DNA of 64,000 bases from Pyrinomonadaceae bacterium (GCA_019694395.1 JAIBCC010000022.1:49111-113110), one strand, 5' to 3'. Positions 17,901 to 26,694 are shown, numbered from the stretch's first letter. The notes: generated by a model not told the origin, from the sequence alone. A program made the numbers and translations.

Positions 17901-19364
17901 TCAATTTGCTCTGAATTTCATCAAAATCCAATGCACTACAAACGAAACTCCAAAACCGACAAACCAAGCGTAATCATAAAGAATTTTCAGTGGTTCATAA
18001 ATTAAACCGATCCACGCAAATAAACAACCTAACAGAGTTGCGGCAACGGCACGCCAATTCCAGCCTGCATATTCCCCTTTGGTTCGGTATAAATCGCCAA
18101 GATTCAGATTTTTATTTCGCACCAGCCAATAATCAGCAATCATTACACCCGCGATTGAACCAAGTCCGCCCGAATAGCCCAAAAGCCACGAAAAAATATA
18201 ACCGCTAGGTTCAGCTAAAAGTTTCCAAGGCTGCATCAAAATTCCGATAATTCCCGTAATCAAACCACCTGTGCGGAAGGAAATCAATTTTGGAAAAGCG
18301 TTGGCAAAATCATTGGCAGGTGAAACGACATTGGCAGCAATATTGACCGAAAGCGTTGCTACAACTATTGTGAACATTGAGATTGCCACGACAACAGGCT
18401 GCGAAAATTGTCCGACCAATTTGACGGGATCCCAAGCGTCTTCGTGTTTCATTTCGGGAAAAACAACGACTGCCGCCGAAGTTATCAAAATTCCCATTGC
18501 CGCAAAAACAACCATTGTGGTCGGCAAAGCTACGACTTGACCGACCGCCTGTTCACGCTGACTTTTTCCAAATCTTGTAAAGTCAGGCATATTTAAACTT
18601 AATGTCGCCCAGAATCCAATCATTGCTGTCAAACTGGGAATAAAGACGGGAAAAAATTCGCCAAAGGTTTGAAACTTTCCGGGTTCGTGCAAAAGAAATC
18701 CGATGCCGCCCGCTTGATACAAAATCCAAGCCAGCAAAAGCGTGGTCATCACCAAAACATACGGCGCAGCCCAATTTTCAACAAAACGGAGCAAATCCAT
18801 TCCTTTGTAAATAATGGCAATGTTCATCGCCCAGAAAATCAAAAATGAAAGCCATTCGGTTGGATAATGTCCCCCGATCTTATCGCCTAACAGCGTTTGC
18901 CAATTTGGAATGAACGAGGCGAAAAAGGTTTGAATCGCTTGCCCGCCAATCCACGCTTGAATCCCAAACCAGCCGCAAGCCACAATCGCCCGCATAATCG
19001 CCGGAAGATTTGAGCCGATTGTCCCGTAACTCGCCCGCGCAAAGACAGGAAACGGAATCCCATATTTCGTGCCGGGATGCGAATTGAGCAAAATCGGAAG
19101 CAAAACGATGATGTTCCCCAAAAGAATCGTAATCAACGCCTGCCACCAATTCATCCCAGCCGAAATCAATCCCGAAGCCATCATATAAGTCGGAATACAA
19201 TGCGCCATCGAAATCCAAAGAGCAGCGTAGTTATAGGTCGTCCAATTCCTTTTTTCAATTGGAACGGGTGCTAAATCCTCATTATAAAGTGGGCTTGATT
19301 GGATGGATTCCAAAGCCTCTGTTTTAAGTTCAACTCGTCCGTCTGGATGTTGGATTGTTTCCAT
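17901..19364 (-). CDS. NCS1-family nucleobase:cation symporter
   Basis: The 487-residue product is about 12 hydrophobic spans long and has the NCS1 signature layout: NWTTYNYAALWISMAHCIPT in TM1, FPVFARASYGTIGSNLPAIM after TM3, and ACGWFGIQAWIGGQAI. This group includes the uracil, cytosine, allantoin and hydantoin (Mhp1) carriers of the inner membrane. With PreT, hydantoinase and beta-ureidopropionase genes on the same strand, uracil/thymine or dihydropyrimidine/hydantoin uptake is the best inference. Substrate cannot be decided from the sequence. The start at 19364 follows an array of CACGAAG repeats. Confidence 0.9.
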   Translation of the reverse strand: METIQHPDGRVELKTEALESIQSSPLYNEDLAPVPIEKRNWTTYNYAALWISMAHCIPTYMMASGLISAGMNWWQALITILLGNIIVLLPILLNSHPGTKYGIPFPVFARASYGTIGSNLPAIMRAIVACGWFGIQAWIGGQAIQTFFASFIPNWQTLLGDKIGGHYPTEWLSFLIFWAMNIAIIYKGMDLLRFVENWAAPYVLVMTTLLLAWILYQAGGIGFLLHEPGKFQTFGEFFPVFIPSLTAMIGFWATLSLNMPDFTRFGKSQREQAVGQVVALPTTMVVFAAMGILITSAAVVVFPEMKHEDAWDPVKLVGQFSQPVVVAISMFTIVVATLSVNIAANVVSPANDFANAFPKLISFRTGGLITGIIGILMQPWKLLAEPSGYIFSWLLGYSGGLGSIAGVMIADYWLVRNKNLNLGDLYRTKGEYAGWNWRAVAATLLGCLFAWIGLIYEPLKILYDYAWFVGFGVSFVVHWILMKFRAN

Positions 19365-19381
19365 AATTTTATATTTTCATT

Positions 19382-19506
19382 CACGAAGTAGCACGAAGAT
19401 TACACGAAGTTCTTTATATTTCTTACTCTTGAACAAAAAAACATCAATAAATTTCCCAATTCCTACCAAATTGAGTTACTTCGTGATTTCTTCGTGGGGC
19501 TTCGTG
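19382..19506. repeat. Inverted arrays of three CACGAAG units
   Basis: CACGAAG occurs at 19382, 19392 and 19403, and its complement CTTCGTG at 19479, 19490 and 19500. The two ~31-base arms are about 75-80% complementary across a ~68-base spacer. The right arm overlaps the last codons of the RibA-like gene (STKPHEEITK), so that C-terminal tail probably comes from the repeat. It is a likely dispersed intergenic repeat that may also form a terminator-like hairpin. Confidence 0.65.
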
Positions 19507-20012
19507 GATAAATCTTTTAATTCAGTAACAACTATGCCGAATTTCCGTAAATCTTCGGCTTTTTCGGCGTTATTTGTCAGCAGTATAACCGATTTTACTT
19601 GCAAATCTCTTAAAATTTCGGCGGCTGGACGAAACGAACGTGCATCTTTTTCAAAACCTGCTTTTTCGTAGGCTTCCGATTGTTTCATTCCCGCTTTTTT
19701 ATAAGGGATACTTGCCATCAAAGCTAAATGCCCGTTGCCTTTACCTTCTTGTTCGAGATAAACAATTACACCATTTCCGGCTTTTTGAATTTCGCTTTGC
19801 GCGGCTTCCATTTCCGCTTGACATTCGCACTCGACGCTGTTAAAAACGTGCCCCGAAACACAAGCCGAATGAATCCGGCAAATTACATTTTCGTTTTTTT
19901 CGACTTCGCCCATCACGAGTGCGATAGATTCCTTTTGTCCGTCGTAATAAAGAATTTCGCGGAAAGTTCCGTATTTGGTTTGTAAATCTCTTTCAGCTAA
20001 TTTGAAAATCAT
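19476..20012 (-). CDS. GTP cyclohydrolase II-like protein (divergent, short RibA homologue)
   Basis: The 178-residue product keeps the zinc-site spacing of RibA (CVSGHVFNSVECEC), a variant EQEGKGNGH in place of RQEGRGIGL, the catalytic Asp/Arg pair in KDARSF, and VILLTNNAEKAEDLRKFGI. Canonical RibA opens GTP to a formamidopyrimidine for riboflavin synthesis. The altered Arg and His positions suggest a different purine or pyrimidine substrate, which is inferred. Its ATG overlaps the stop of the HARE-HTH gene by 4 bases (ATGA), so the two are translationally coupled. A decayed N-terminal paralogue occurs at 22968-23052. Confidence 0.8.
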   Translation of the reverse strand: MIFKLAERDLQTKYGTFREILYYDGQKESIALVMGEVEKNENVICRIHSACVSGHVFNSVECECQAEMEAAQSEIQKAGNGVIVYLEQEGKGNGHLALMASIPYKKAGMKQSEAYEKAGFEKDARSFRPAAEILRDLQVKSVILLTNNAEKAEDLRKFGIVVTELKDLSTKPHEEITK

Positions 20013-20950
20013 TTTATGCCCTTATCTTTCAAATACTTATAAATCTCCGAATCTTCCATCACTTTGTCATAACGGCTATTTACTTTCTTGATTTTCTTAT
20101 CATCAATAATGTTTTGTAGAAAAGTTGCAAAATCCTTATTCTCACTGGCTAACCTATCCATTGAATCAATATCAACCTCCTTGCGAAAAGTTGCAGGAAC
20201 AACTATTTGCCCTTCTTCAATGTTTTCAGCATCAAGTTTAATTAAGCCAATTCCAAATGAATTCGCTAGTCTTCGGGCTTCCTCAATTACTTCTTCATCT
20301 AATTTGAGTGTTACTAAGTAACCTTCATTAGCCCAGCTTGAATTTGAAACTGCTTGAAAGTAATGTTCACGCAAATTTGAAATATCAACCTTGATTTTTA
20401 ATTCAAATGAGAAAAGTTTGGTGGCAGTAATTGAAAAATCATTTTGAAAATCAATAATTACCTTTTCATATTCACGGAATTTATCGTTAAATGAGAAATA
20501 CACGCCAACTAAATCGGGATGAATCCATTTGTTGTAACCTTTTTTTTGTTTAAGCGAATTTTCGTGAAAAATAGTTTTCAATTTAGCTCCGCGAAAGTGG
20601 AAAAATGAATCCGCAAATTTGACAAGTAAAGGGTGCAAATCCCTTTCTGTAAACTTTTCAATTTTGATAACAGGAGGAACATTATTTGATGAAATGAATG
20701 AGGATTGATTAGTTGAGGCGTTTTTTAACCAGAATCTTTTGGGATTTTTTCCAACAACTTCAAAGATGCTGTTTGGATTATCACGAACATTTGTATAAAG
20801 TCTTGCCCCAAGCGTCGCCCAAGGAGTTTTTCCCTTTGTGTTTAATTGCTTATCTAAACCCAATTCGACTGCTTTTTCCCAAATTTCATTCGGTGATAAA
20901 GGATGATTGGTTTCTTCAATAATTTGTTTTGCCAATTCGTAAAAATTCAT
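20009..20950 (-). CDS. HARE-HTH protein, possible restriction-endonuclease-like C-terminal domain
   Basis: The 313-residue product opens with a HARE-HTH domain (residues 1-75): MNFYELAKQIIEETNHPLSP, then GKTPWATLGARLYTNV and KNPKRFWL. This winged helix is found in restriction and chromatin-linked proteins, where it is thought to read DNA modification. Residues ~95-270 are alpha/beta (YNKWIHPDLVGVYFSF, IIDFQNDFSITATKLFSFEL, FELKIKVDISNLREHYFQ). The D..F-x-E-x-K arrangement (FSFELKIKV) is compatible with a PD-(D/E)xK nuclease core, as in COG2958-like proteins. It overlaps the RibA-like gene by 4 bases, suggesting a two-gene defence or nucleotide-linked module; this is inferred. Confidence 0.7.
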   Translation of the reverse strand: MNFYELAKQIIEETNHPLSPNEIWEKAVELGLDKQLNTKGKTPWATLGARLYTNVRDNPNSIFEVVGKNPKRFWLKNASTNQSSFISSNNVPPVIKIEKFTERDLHPLLVKFADSFFHFRGAKLKTIFHENSLKQKKGYNKWIHPDLVGVYFSFNDKFREYEKVIIDFQNDFSITATKLFSFELKIKVDISNLREHYFQAVSNSSWANEGYLVTLKLDEEVIEEARRLANSFGIGLIKLDAENIEEGQIVVPATFRKEVDIDSMDRLASENKDFATFLQNIIDDKKIKKVNSRYDKVMEDSEIYKYLKDKGIK

Positions 20951-20993
20951 TTTATTTCTTCACATATTCTCCACGTTAAGTAATTTACCCGCT

Positions 20994-22742
20994 TCACTTT
21001 GACGCTTTTGAAGTTGGATTCCGTTTATCATTGATTCCATAAGCAATTTTACTTTTGGGATCAAAAATAATCGTATTGCCGTCCCCCTGAGTTCCTTGCT
21101 GTCGGATGTCGTGTCCCATTTTTTTGAGGATTTCCAAATCGGCTTCGGGAATCGAATCCTTTTCGAGCGAAATCGTATCGGGCAGCCATTGATGGTGCAT
21201 TCGCGGCGAGTCAACTGCTTGACGACCATTCATCCCGAATTCGATTACGTTGAAAATAATGCAAAAAACGGTGTTGATAATTGTGCGCCCACCGGGAGAA
21301 CCCGTCACGATAACGACTTTTCCATCTTTGGTAACGATGGTTGGAGTCATTGAACTGAGCATTCTTTTTCCCGGTGCAATTAAATTGGCGGGAGTTCCAA
21401 TGTCGCCGCGAGTGTTTGTTTCACCCGGCTTTTTATTGAAATCGCCCATTTCATTATTGAGCAGAAAACCTGCGCCTTTGACGACAACGTGCGAACCATA
21501 GCCGCCTTCGAGCGTGTAGGTATTTGAAACCGCCATTCCATTTTTATCAATTACCGAAAAATGCGTTGTTTCATCGCTTTCATTTGGAATTATTTTGGTC
21601 ACGATGTCTTTGCCAAGTTCAATACTACTCGACGATTTTTCGAGATTTATATCTGCCGCCAAACTTTTCGCGTAATCTTTAGAGATAAGTTTGCTGACCG
21701 GAATTTCCGTAAAATCGGGATCGCCGAGAAATCTTGCCCGGTCGAAAAAACCGCGACGCATTGCTTCGATCATCAAATGAATGTTTTGCGGAGAATATCT
21801 TCCGTTTTTCTTGAGGTCAAAATTTTCCAGAATGTTGAGCATTTCAATCAACGCCACACCACCTGAACTTGGCGGGGGCATTGAAATAATTTGATAACCT
21901 TTATAAATTCCCGTAACAGGCTGACGGACTTTTGCTTGATAGGCGGCAAGGTCTTTTTTGGTAATAATTCCGCCATTTGCCTTCATATCAACTTCGATCA
22001 AATCTGCGATCCAACCTTTATAAAAAACGTCCGGTCCGTCTGTAGCGATGGAGCGCAGAGTCTTTCCGAGGTCTTTTAGAATTATTTTGTCGCCACTTGC
22101 CCATTGTTTCCCATCAGGTTTTCCATAAGCGGCAACCGAAGCGGGAAATTTGCTCATTGAGCCGGAAACTTCACGATTTAAAGCCCTTGCAAGCGAATCT
22201 GAAATCACAAAACCTTCCTCGGCAAGTCGAACTGCGGGCAACACAACCGTTTTCCAGGGTAGTTTTCCAAATTTTTTATGAGCCGTTTCTAGTCCGCGCA
22301 CCGTTCCCGGAACGCCCGGAGCGAGATAGCCTGCTGCTGTCAAACTTCGGTCTATTTCACCCGCTTTATTGAGATACATTGTTTGAGTGGATGCTTGCGG
22401 AGCTTTTTCGCGGTAATCAATCGTAATCGCTTCGCCGTTTGGCTGCCGAACAACCATAAATCCGCCGCCGCCGATATTTCCTGCGCTCGGATGCGTAACC
22501 GCCAACGCAAAAGCCGTTGCCACCGCCGCATCAACCGCATTCCCGCCCTGCCGCAAAATCTCTGCTCCAACATCCGAAGCATAAGTTGATGCCGAAACAA
22601 CTACACCGTTTTTGGATTGAACGACATCTTCCTGTGTAGTTGGAGTTTGAGCGAAACTTCGTTCACCAATTAGAAAAGGTGAAACAAACAATGAAAGAAT
22701 TAGAATTGTTGGAGCTAGAAAACTAAGCGTTTTTACGAACAT
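20994..22742 (-). CDS. ggt: Gamma-glutamyltransferase
   Basis: The 582-residue proenzyme has a signal peptide (MFVKTLSFLAPTILILSLFV...). It contains GGT landmarks: GNAVDAAVATAFALAVTHP, GGGFMVVRQPNGEAITIDYREKAP, and the autocleavage site with the catalytic Thr in SDETTHFSVIDKNG, followed by GFLLNNEMGDFN and SSMTPTIV. The enzyme matures into two chains in the periplasm and hydrolyses or transfers the gamma-glutamyl group of glutathione. The C-terminus matches a normal end (GDGNTIIFDPKSKIAYGIND). Downstream it is separated from the HARE-HTH gene by 43 bases; upstream lies a 306-base stretch of gene remnants. Confidence 0.95.
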   Translation of the reverse strand: MFVKTLSFLAPTILILSLFVSPFLIGERSFAQTPTTQEDVVQSKNGVVVSASTYASDVGAEILRQGGNAVDAAVATAFALAVTHPSAGNIGGGGFMVVRQPNGEAITIDYREKAPQASTQTMYLNKAGEIDRSLTAAGYLAPGVPGTVRGLETAHKKFGKLPWKTVVLPAVRLAEEGFVISDSLARALNREVSGSMSKFPASVAAYGKPDGKQWASGDKIILKDLGKTLRSIATDGPDVFYKGWIADLIEVDMKANGGIITKKDLAAYQAKVRQPVTGIYKGYQIISMPPPSSGGVALIEMLNILENFDLKKNGRYSPQNIHLMIEAMRRGFFDRARFLGDPDFTEIPVSKLISKDYAKSLAADINLEKSSSSIELGKDIVTKIIPNESDETTHFSVIDKNGMAVSNTYTLEGGYGSHVVVKGAGFLLNNEMGDFNKKPGETNTRGDIGTPANLIAPGKRMLSSMTPTIVTKDGKVVIVTGSPGGRTIINTVFCIIFNVIEFGMNGRQAVDSPRMHHQWLPDTISLEKDSIPEADLEILKKMGHDIRQQGTQGDGNTIIFDPKSKIAYGINDKRNPTSKASK

Positions 22743-22811
22743 TATTAAAGATTCCCTTTGATTTTAATTTTAGACTTTTGCAATTATTATACTTCGGCTG
22801 AAAGTAAAATT

Positions 22812-22967
22812 TTATATCTTCAAGCATTCACCACGTTTGATAAATTGACCGCTTCCCTTTTCGACCAAACATTCGCCGTTTTCAATTACGACGCGCCCAC
22901 GTGAAAGGACAGTTTCGACTTTGCCTTTGATCCTTTTGCCTTCATAAGCGCATTAATTTAGGTTCAT
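22812..22967 (-). pseudogene. Decayed 3' end of a second hydantoinase/dihydropyrimidinase gene
   Basis: Translated on the minus strand, the segment gives the hydantoinase C-terminus almost exactly (YEGKRIKGKVETVLSRGRVV, IENGECLVEKGSGQFIKRGE), ending LKI and TAA at 22812. The intact gene at 25.3 kb ends GNV instead. Similarity continues upstream to the Met-Asn codons near 22967, but there is an in-frame TAA where the intact gene has Asp-Tyr codons. The rest of the gene is absent. The remnant and the end of the intact gene therefore form direct repeats flanking the 23.05-25.32 kb cassette. Confidence 0.85.
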
Positions 22968-23052
22968 AGTTTGGATTTTTCCCCTCGTCGTAATAGAGAA
23001 ACTCACTATATTTTGACTGTAAATATCTTTCAGTTACTCTGAAATTCCTCAC
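22968..23052 (-). pseudogene. N-terminal remnant of a RibA-like (GTP cyclohydrolase II-like) gene
   Basis: A minus-strand frame starts at a GTG (23050-23052) overlapping the TGA of the coiled-coil cassette gene. Its first 25 codons read VRNFRVTERYLQSKYSEFLY and then YDEGK. They match the start of the RibA-like protein at 19.5-20.0 kb (FKLAERDLQTKY...ILYYDGQK). After that the frame runs through the hydantoinase remnant out of frame and ends at 22942. The overlap with the cassette gene implies that the cassette once had a third, RibA-like, translationally coupled gene cut by the junction. The match is short, so homology is likely but not certain. Confidence 0.6.
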
Positions 23053-24650
23053 AATAAAGCAACTGTTAAATGAATATCTATATCAACGATGTCTTTTATG
23101 GAAGTTTGTGCTGTGGAATTACTTGCAATCTCAATCTTCCACTTTCCGTCGTTTGTATGATTTTCTCCAATCGGCGAAATATTATAGAGTTTAGGCGGAG
23201 CAGCACTTTCTGGAATTACTGCATAAGTTCTCTCATTTACTCTGCCTAAAAAAAGTGTTCCAACGTGGTCTTGTTTTTTCGGCTCATTTAAGGCTTTTGA
23301 GGGTGGAGTTATTTTAAAATTCCAACTTCCAACTTTCATCCCGCAATCAACTTGAAGTGAAAAACTTCGCATCCGAACATATTTTCTTTCGTAAAAATCT
23401 TGTGAGGTTAATAGGAAACTCCATTCGCCTTGAAATTTCCCGTTTCTTTCTTCAATTCCTTTGCCAAAATTTTCTGCCCCCTTAACTAAATCTTTAAGGC
23501 TAAAAGAAAAGGTCACCTGTTGTTGGGTGTCCAAAAATGCGGCTAACCAAGTGTTTGTTACTTGAGTCCAAGTTACTAAGTCGTCAAAATCAAATTCGCG
23601 GTCATAAATGCCTTTTTCGTTATACGATTTTGTAAACATTCTCTCAGAACTTTCGTCGAAAGCACTGTATCCATAAAGCATCCTAAATCCATCCGACGCT
23701 TTTTTAAGCCTTAACTTAGCAGCCGCTAAATCATTTTTTAAACGTATCTCAACTGACTTCATTTGTTCTTGGAAATTCAATGCACCGCCAAGTTTTCTTA
23801 ATTCCTCTCCTCTCTGCAAAGCCACAAAACGAGCAACATTATTCCTCCTTCGTTGAAATCCATTATCCCCCATTTGATTCTTCTTCAATTCTATTTGCTG
23901 TTTAGCTATTTCTATTTTTTGTAAGAGAGAGCCATTCAATCCTTTTAGTTGAACCCATTGATTCTTTAAGGCAACACTTTCTTTATCTCCCCGAAAATCC
24001 TCTGCTGCTCCAGCATATTCCTCAGCCCAAACCCGAATCATTTTGCGCGTTCCACCAAATTTAATTTGCTCATCGTGCGCCGAACCATAGGCTAAAGCGT
24101 GGGCAGAATGCCTAGCCATTGCAGTAATTTCAATGTTCCTTCTATCTATTTCTCTTGGAGACCCGTCAACAATTTTCAGCAAACCATTTTCAAGTCGTTC
24201 TATGGCATCTTTTACTCCTTCTTGCTCATTTTCAAGAGCTGCTAAATCCGCTTGAGCCATTTTTATATGAGTTTCATAAGTATCTTCTTCATCCGAAGTA
24301 ATATTATTGAGTTCATTCAGTTCCAAAATTTGAATACAGGCTTCAAAAAATTTGGTGTGTAGTTCTTCAAATTCCTTTCTTTCCTGTAAACACCTATCAA
24401 GCAACAAACTTCCTTCACGTAATAAAGGTTCTGCCAAAAATTCATTGAACTCAAAATCTCTTAAATGCGGCTCAAGGTCTTCTTTTTTCGGCATCTTCAT
24501 AATTTGAAGATTGTTTTTTTGGAGAGCTTCTGCACTTTCAAAAGACATCCTTAATAAATCACCAGATTCATCTAAATAGTCTTCAGCCCCAAGGTCTTTA
24601 ACCCACGTTTTTACTCTTTCTTTAATCAATTCTGCTAATGTATTTGCCAT
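23049..24650 (-). CDS. Cassette gene B: coiled-coil protein with Tc-toxin-like C-terminal region
   Basis: The 533-residue product has no signal peptide. Residues ~80-340 are strongly helical and charged, with coiled-coil character (ALENEQEGVKDAIERLENGL, KIEIAKQQIELKKNQM). Residues ~375-533 look beta-rich: RKYVRMRSFSLQVDCGM, KVGSWNFKITPPSKAL, and DGKWKIEIAS ending DIVDIDIHLTVALL. That order of strands recalls the C-terminal TcB-binding domain of Tc toxin A subunits (a ...RIRSVSV..., then W.LELP, then ISDVILHLRYTA pattern). The resemblance is by eye only. It lies 3 bases after cassette gene A, and its TGA overlaps the GTG of the RibA-like remnant. Function unknown; an effector or toxin-like role is an inference. 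Confidence 0.6.
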   Translation of the reverse strand: MANTLAELIKERVKTWVKDLGAEDYLDESGDLLRMSFESAEALQKNNLQIMKMPKKEDLEPHLRDFEFNEFLAEPLLREGSLLLDRCLQERKEFEELHTKFFEACIQILELNELNNITSDEEDTYETHIKMAQADLAALENEQEGVKDAIERLENGLLKIVDGSPREIDRRNIEITAMARHSAHALAYGSAHDEQIKFGGTRKMIRVWAEEYAGAAEDFRGDKESVALKNQWVQLKGLNGSLLQKIEIAKQQIELKKNQMGDNGFQRRRNNVARFVALQRGEELRKLGGALNFQEQMKSVEIRLKNDLAAAKLRLKKASDGFRMLYGYSAFDESSERMFTKSYNEKGIYDREFDFDDLVTWTQVTNTWLAAFLDTQQQVTFSFSLKDLVKGAENFGKGIEERNGKFQGEWSFLLTSQDFYERKYVRMRSFSLQVDCGMKVGSWNFKITPPSKALNEPKKQDHVGTLFLGRVNERTYAVIPESAAPPKLYNISPIGENHTNDGKWKIEIASNSTAQTSIKDIVDIDIHLTVALL

Positions 24651-24653
24651 AGT

Positions 24654-25322
24654 TTATCCCCCAAGTAAATTTACTTTGTTGTTGATTGAGTTTCTCGACA
24701 TTTTTCCTAATTTGTTATCGTTTTCAGTTGTGCCTGTTATATTTGAATCGTCTTGTGAATTATTTCCTTGATCGCCTGACCTATCAGCACTTCCATTAGA
24801 TAACTCGCTTGAAAAATCCCATGAAGTCTCAATAAATCTAGCTAGAAAGTCTTTAGTCTCCTCTTTTTCTGGCTTTAGGGAAGGTCTGTTTGACTCTTTT
24901 TCTTTTTCGCGCGAATTTATATAGTCCTTTAAACCATCATAAGCTCCTTCCCAACCTTTCAAAATTGAATTTAGGCTTGGTGGTGAAAACTCTTGTTCGC
25001 CAGCTTTAAATAAATCCAACAAATCTTTTGGCAAAATAAATTTTCCGATCTCATACATTGGAATGCTAATAACCTGTTCAAGAAATCCAAGCAACCCATC
25101 TTCAGAAACTTGCCATCTTGCCCAAGCATAATGTTCTTGGGGGGCTAATTCTGGTTTATTAAACATATTGCGTTCATAATTTATCCTTGAAAAGTTCATA
25201 TCATTAATTTCAACTTGACTTGATGTATAAGTATTTTTTATTTCTGAAGTTGTTCCAAAATTATAAAAATCGTTTTTGTTGTATGAACTGGAACTTTTCA
25301 AATTCAAATCAACTTTAGACAT
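24654..25322 (-). CDS. Cassette gene A: unknown protein overlapping the hydantoinase stop
   Basis: The ATG at 25322 is preferred. It overlaps the last 8 bases of the hydantoinase gene (ATGTCTAA) and follows a GAGGAGAATG stretch, so translation is coupled. A longer frame to 25355 lies wholly inside that gene. The 222-residue product has a Ser/Asn/Lys-rich N-terminus, an aromatic core (EHYAWARWQVSEDGLLGFLE, ISIPMYEIGKFILPKDLLDL), a charged Glu/Lys linker, and a low-complexity Asn/Asp/Ser tail. No signal peptide, membrane span or known motif is visible. Composition differs from the surrounding metabolic genes. It pairs with cassette gene B 3 bases away. Confidence 0.6.
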   Translation of the reverse strand: MSKVDLNLKSSSSYNKNDFYNFGTTSEIKNTYTSSQVEINDMNFSRINYERNMFNKPELAPQEHYAWARWQVSEDGLLGFLEQVISIPMYEIGKFILPKDLLDLFKAGEQEFSPPSLNSILKGWEGAYDGLKDYINSREKEKESNRPSLKPEKEETKDFLARFIETSWDFSSELSNGSADRSGDQGNNSQDDSNITGTTENDNKLGKMSRNSINNKVNLLGG

Positions 25323-26694
25323 TTCCACATTCTCCTCGTTTGATAAATTGACCACTACCTTTCTCCACTAAACATTCGCCGTTTTCGATTACGACGCGAC
25401 CACGCGAAAGAACTGTTTCAACCTTGCCTTTGATTTTTTTACCCTCATAAGCACAGTAATCCACGTTCATATGTTGGGCTTCCAGCGTGAAAGCGTGTTC
25501 TTTTTCGGTGTCGAAAATGACAATATCCGCATCCGAACCGACTGCAATCGTTCCTTTTTTCGGGAACATTCCGAACATTTTGGCAGCGGCGGTTGAGGTT
25601 AATTCAACAAAGCGATTCAAGGAAATATTGTTTTCCAAAACTCCGCCGTTGTAAATCAATTCCATTCGATATTCCACACCTGGCGCACCGTTTGGAATCA
25701 ATGAAAAATCGTCTTTGCCGAGTTCTTTCTGGTCTTTCATACAAAACGGGCAATGGTCGGTGGCAATGCACTGTAAATCGTCCATTTTCAAGCCTTTCCA
25801 CAAGTCGGCATGATTGTGTTTTTCGCGTAAGGGTGGAGTCATCACATATTTTGCGCCGTCCCAACCTTCGCCGTAATCGTCAATTGATAAAAACAAATAT
25901 TGTGGACAGGTTTCGGCAAAGGCAGGGATTCCGCGATCACGCGCCTGACGGACTTGATTGAGCGCGTCGGAACAGGACAGATGGACAATATAAACGGGCG
26001 TTTCTGCCATTTCCGCGAGTGCGATGGCGCGATGAACGCCTTCGGCTTCGGCGATGGTTGGGCGAGTCAAGGCGTGATATTTCGGAGCGAGTCTGCCCTG
26101 TTCTTTGAAACGCTTGATGATTTCGTTGATGACGATGCCGTTTTCGGCGTGCATACAAACCAATCCGCCGCGTTCGCCAGCCGCCGACATTGCGCGGAAA
26201 ATCGTGGCATCATCTGACAGAAAAACACCCGGATAAGCCATAAAAAGTTTGAAAGAAGTGATTCCTTCGTCAATCAATTTGAACATTTCGGACTTGTTTT
26301 TGTCTTCAAAATCGGTTGTGATGAGATGAAAACCGTAATCAATGACGGCTTTGCCTTGCGCTTTTTCGTGCCATTTATCTGCGCCGAGCAGCATTGATTC
26401 GCCTTTGTTTTGGACGGCAAAATCAATAATAGTAGTCGTTCCACCGAATGCTGCCGCACGAGTTCCCGTGAAAAAATCATCGCTCGAATATGTCCCGCCA
26501 AACGGCAATTCCATATGTGTATGCGGGTCAATTCCGCCGGGAATGACGAGTTTTCCGCTTGCATCAATGACTTTATCGGCTTCCATTTCGAGTTTTTTGC
26601 CGATGAGCGAAACTTGTTCGTCTTCGATTAAAATATCGGCGCGGTAATCATCCACTGCCGTTACGATTCGTCCGTTTTGGATTAGTGTTTTCAT
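25315..26694 (-). CDS. hydA: Dihydropyrimidinase / D-hydantoinase
   Basis: Starting at ATG 26694 (MKTLIQNGRIVTAVDDYRAD), the 459-residue product is a cyclic amidohydrolase of normal length. Metal ligands appear in GGIDPHTHMELPFGG, the probable carboxylated Lys in GITSFKLFMAYPG, His in VYIVHLSCSDAL, and Asp in IATDHCPF. It opens 5,6-dihydrouracil/dihydrothymine to N-carbamoyl-beta-amino acids; hydantoins are alternative substrates. The C-terminus (RGECGNV) differs from the decayed copy at 22.8 kb (RGECLKI), consistent with replacement of its last codons when the downstream cassette joined. Short 5' copies of this gene also occur near 33.88 and 36.11 kb. Confidence 0.93.
   Translation of the reverse strand: MKTLIQNGRIVTAVDDYRADILIEDEQVSLIGKKLEMEADKVIDASGKLVIPGGIDPHTHMELPFGGTYSSDDFFTGTRAAAFGGTTTIIDFAVQNKGESMLLGADKWHEKAQGKAVIDYGFHLITTDFEDKNKSEMFKLIDEGITSFKLFMAYPGVFLSDDATIFRAMSAAGERGGLVCMHAENGIVINEIIKRFKEQGRLAPKYHALTRPTIAEAEGVHRAIALAEMAETPVYIVHLSCSDALNQVRQARDRGIPAFAETCPQYLFLSIDDYGEGWDGAKYVMTPPLREKHNHADLWKGLKMDDLQCIATDHCPFCMKDQKELGKDDFSLIPNGAPGVEYRMELIYNGGVLENNISLNRFVELTSTAAAKMFGMFPKKGTIAVGSDADIVIFDTEKEHAFTLEAQHMNVDYCAYEGKKIKGKVETVLSRGRVVIENGECLVEKGSGQFIKRGECGNV

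Noticed and set aside
19382..19506. CRISPR array from the CACGAAG repeats
   Set aside because: The units are 7 bases with 3-4 base gaps and inverted halves; there are no spacers of CRISPR length and no cas genes.
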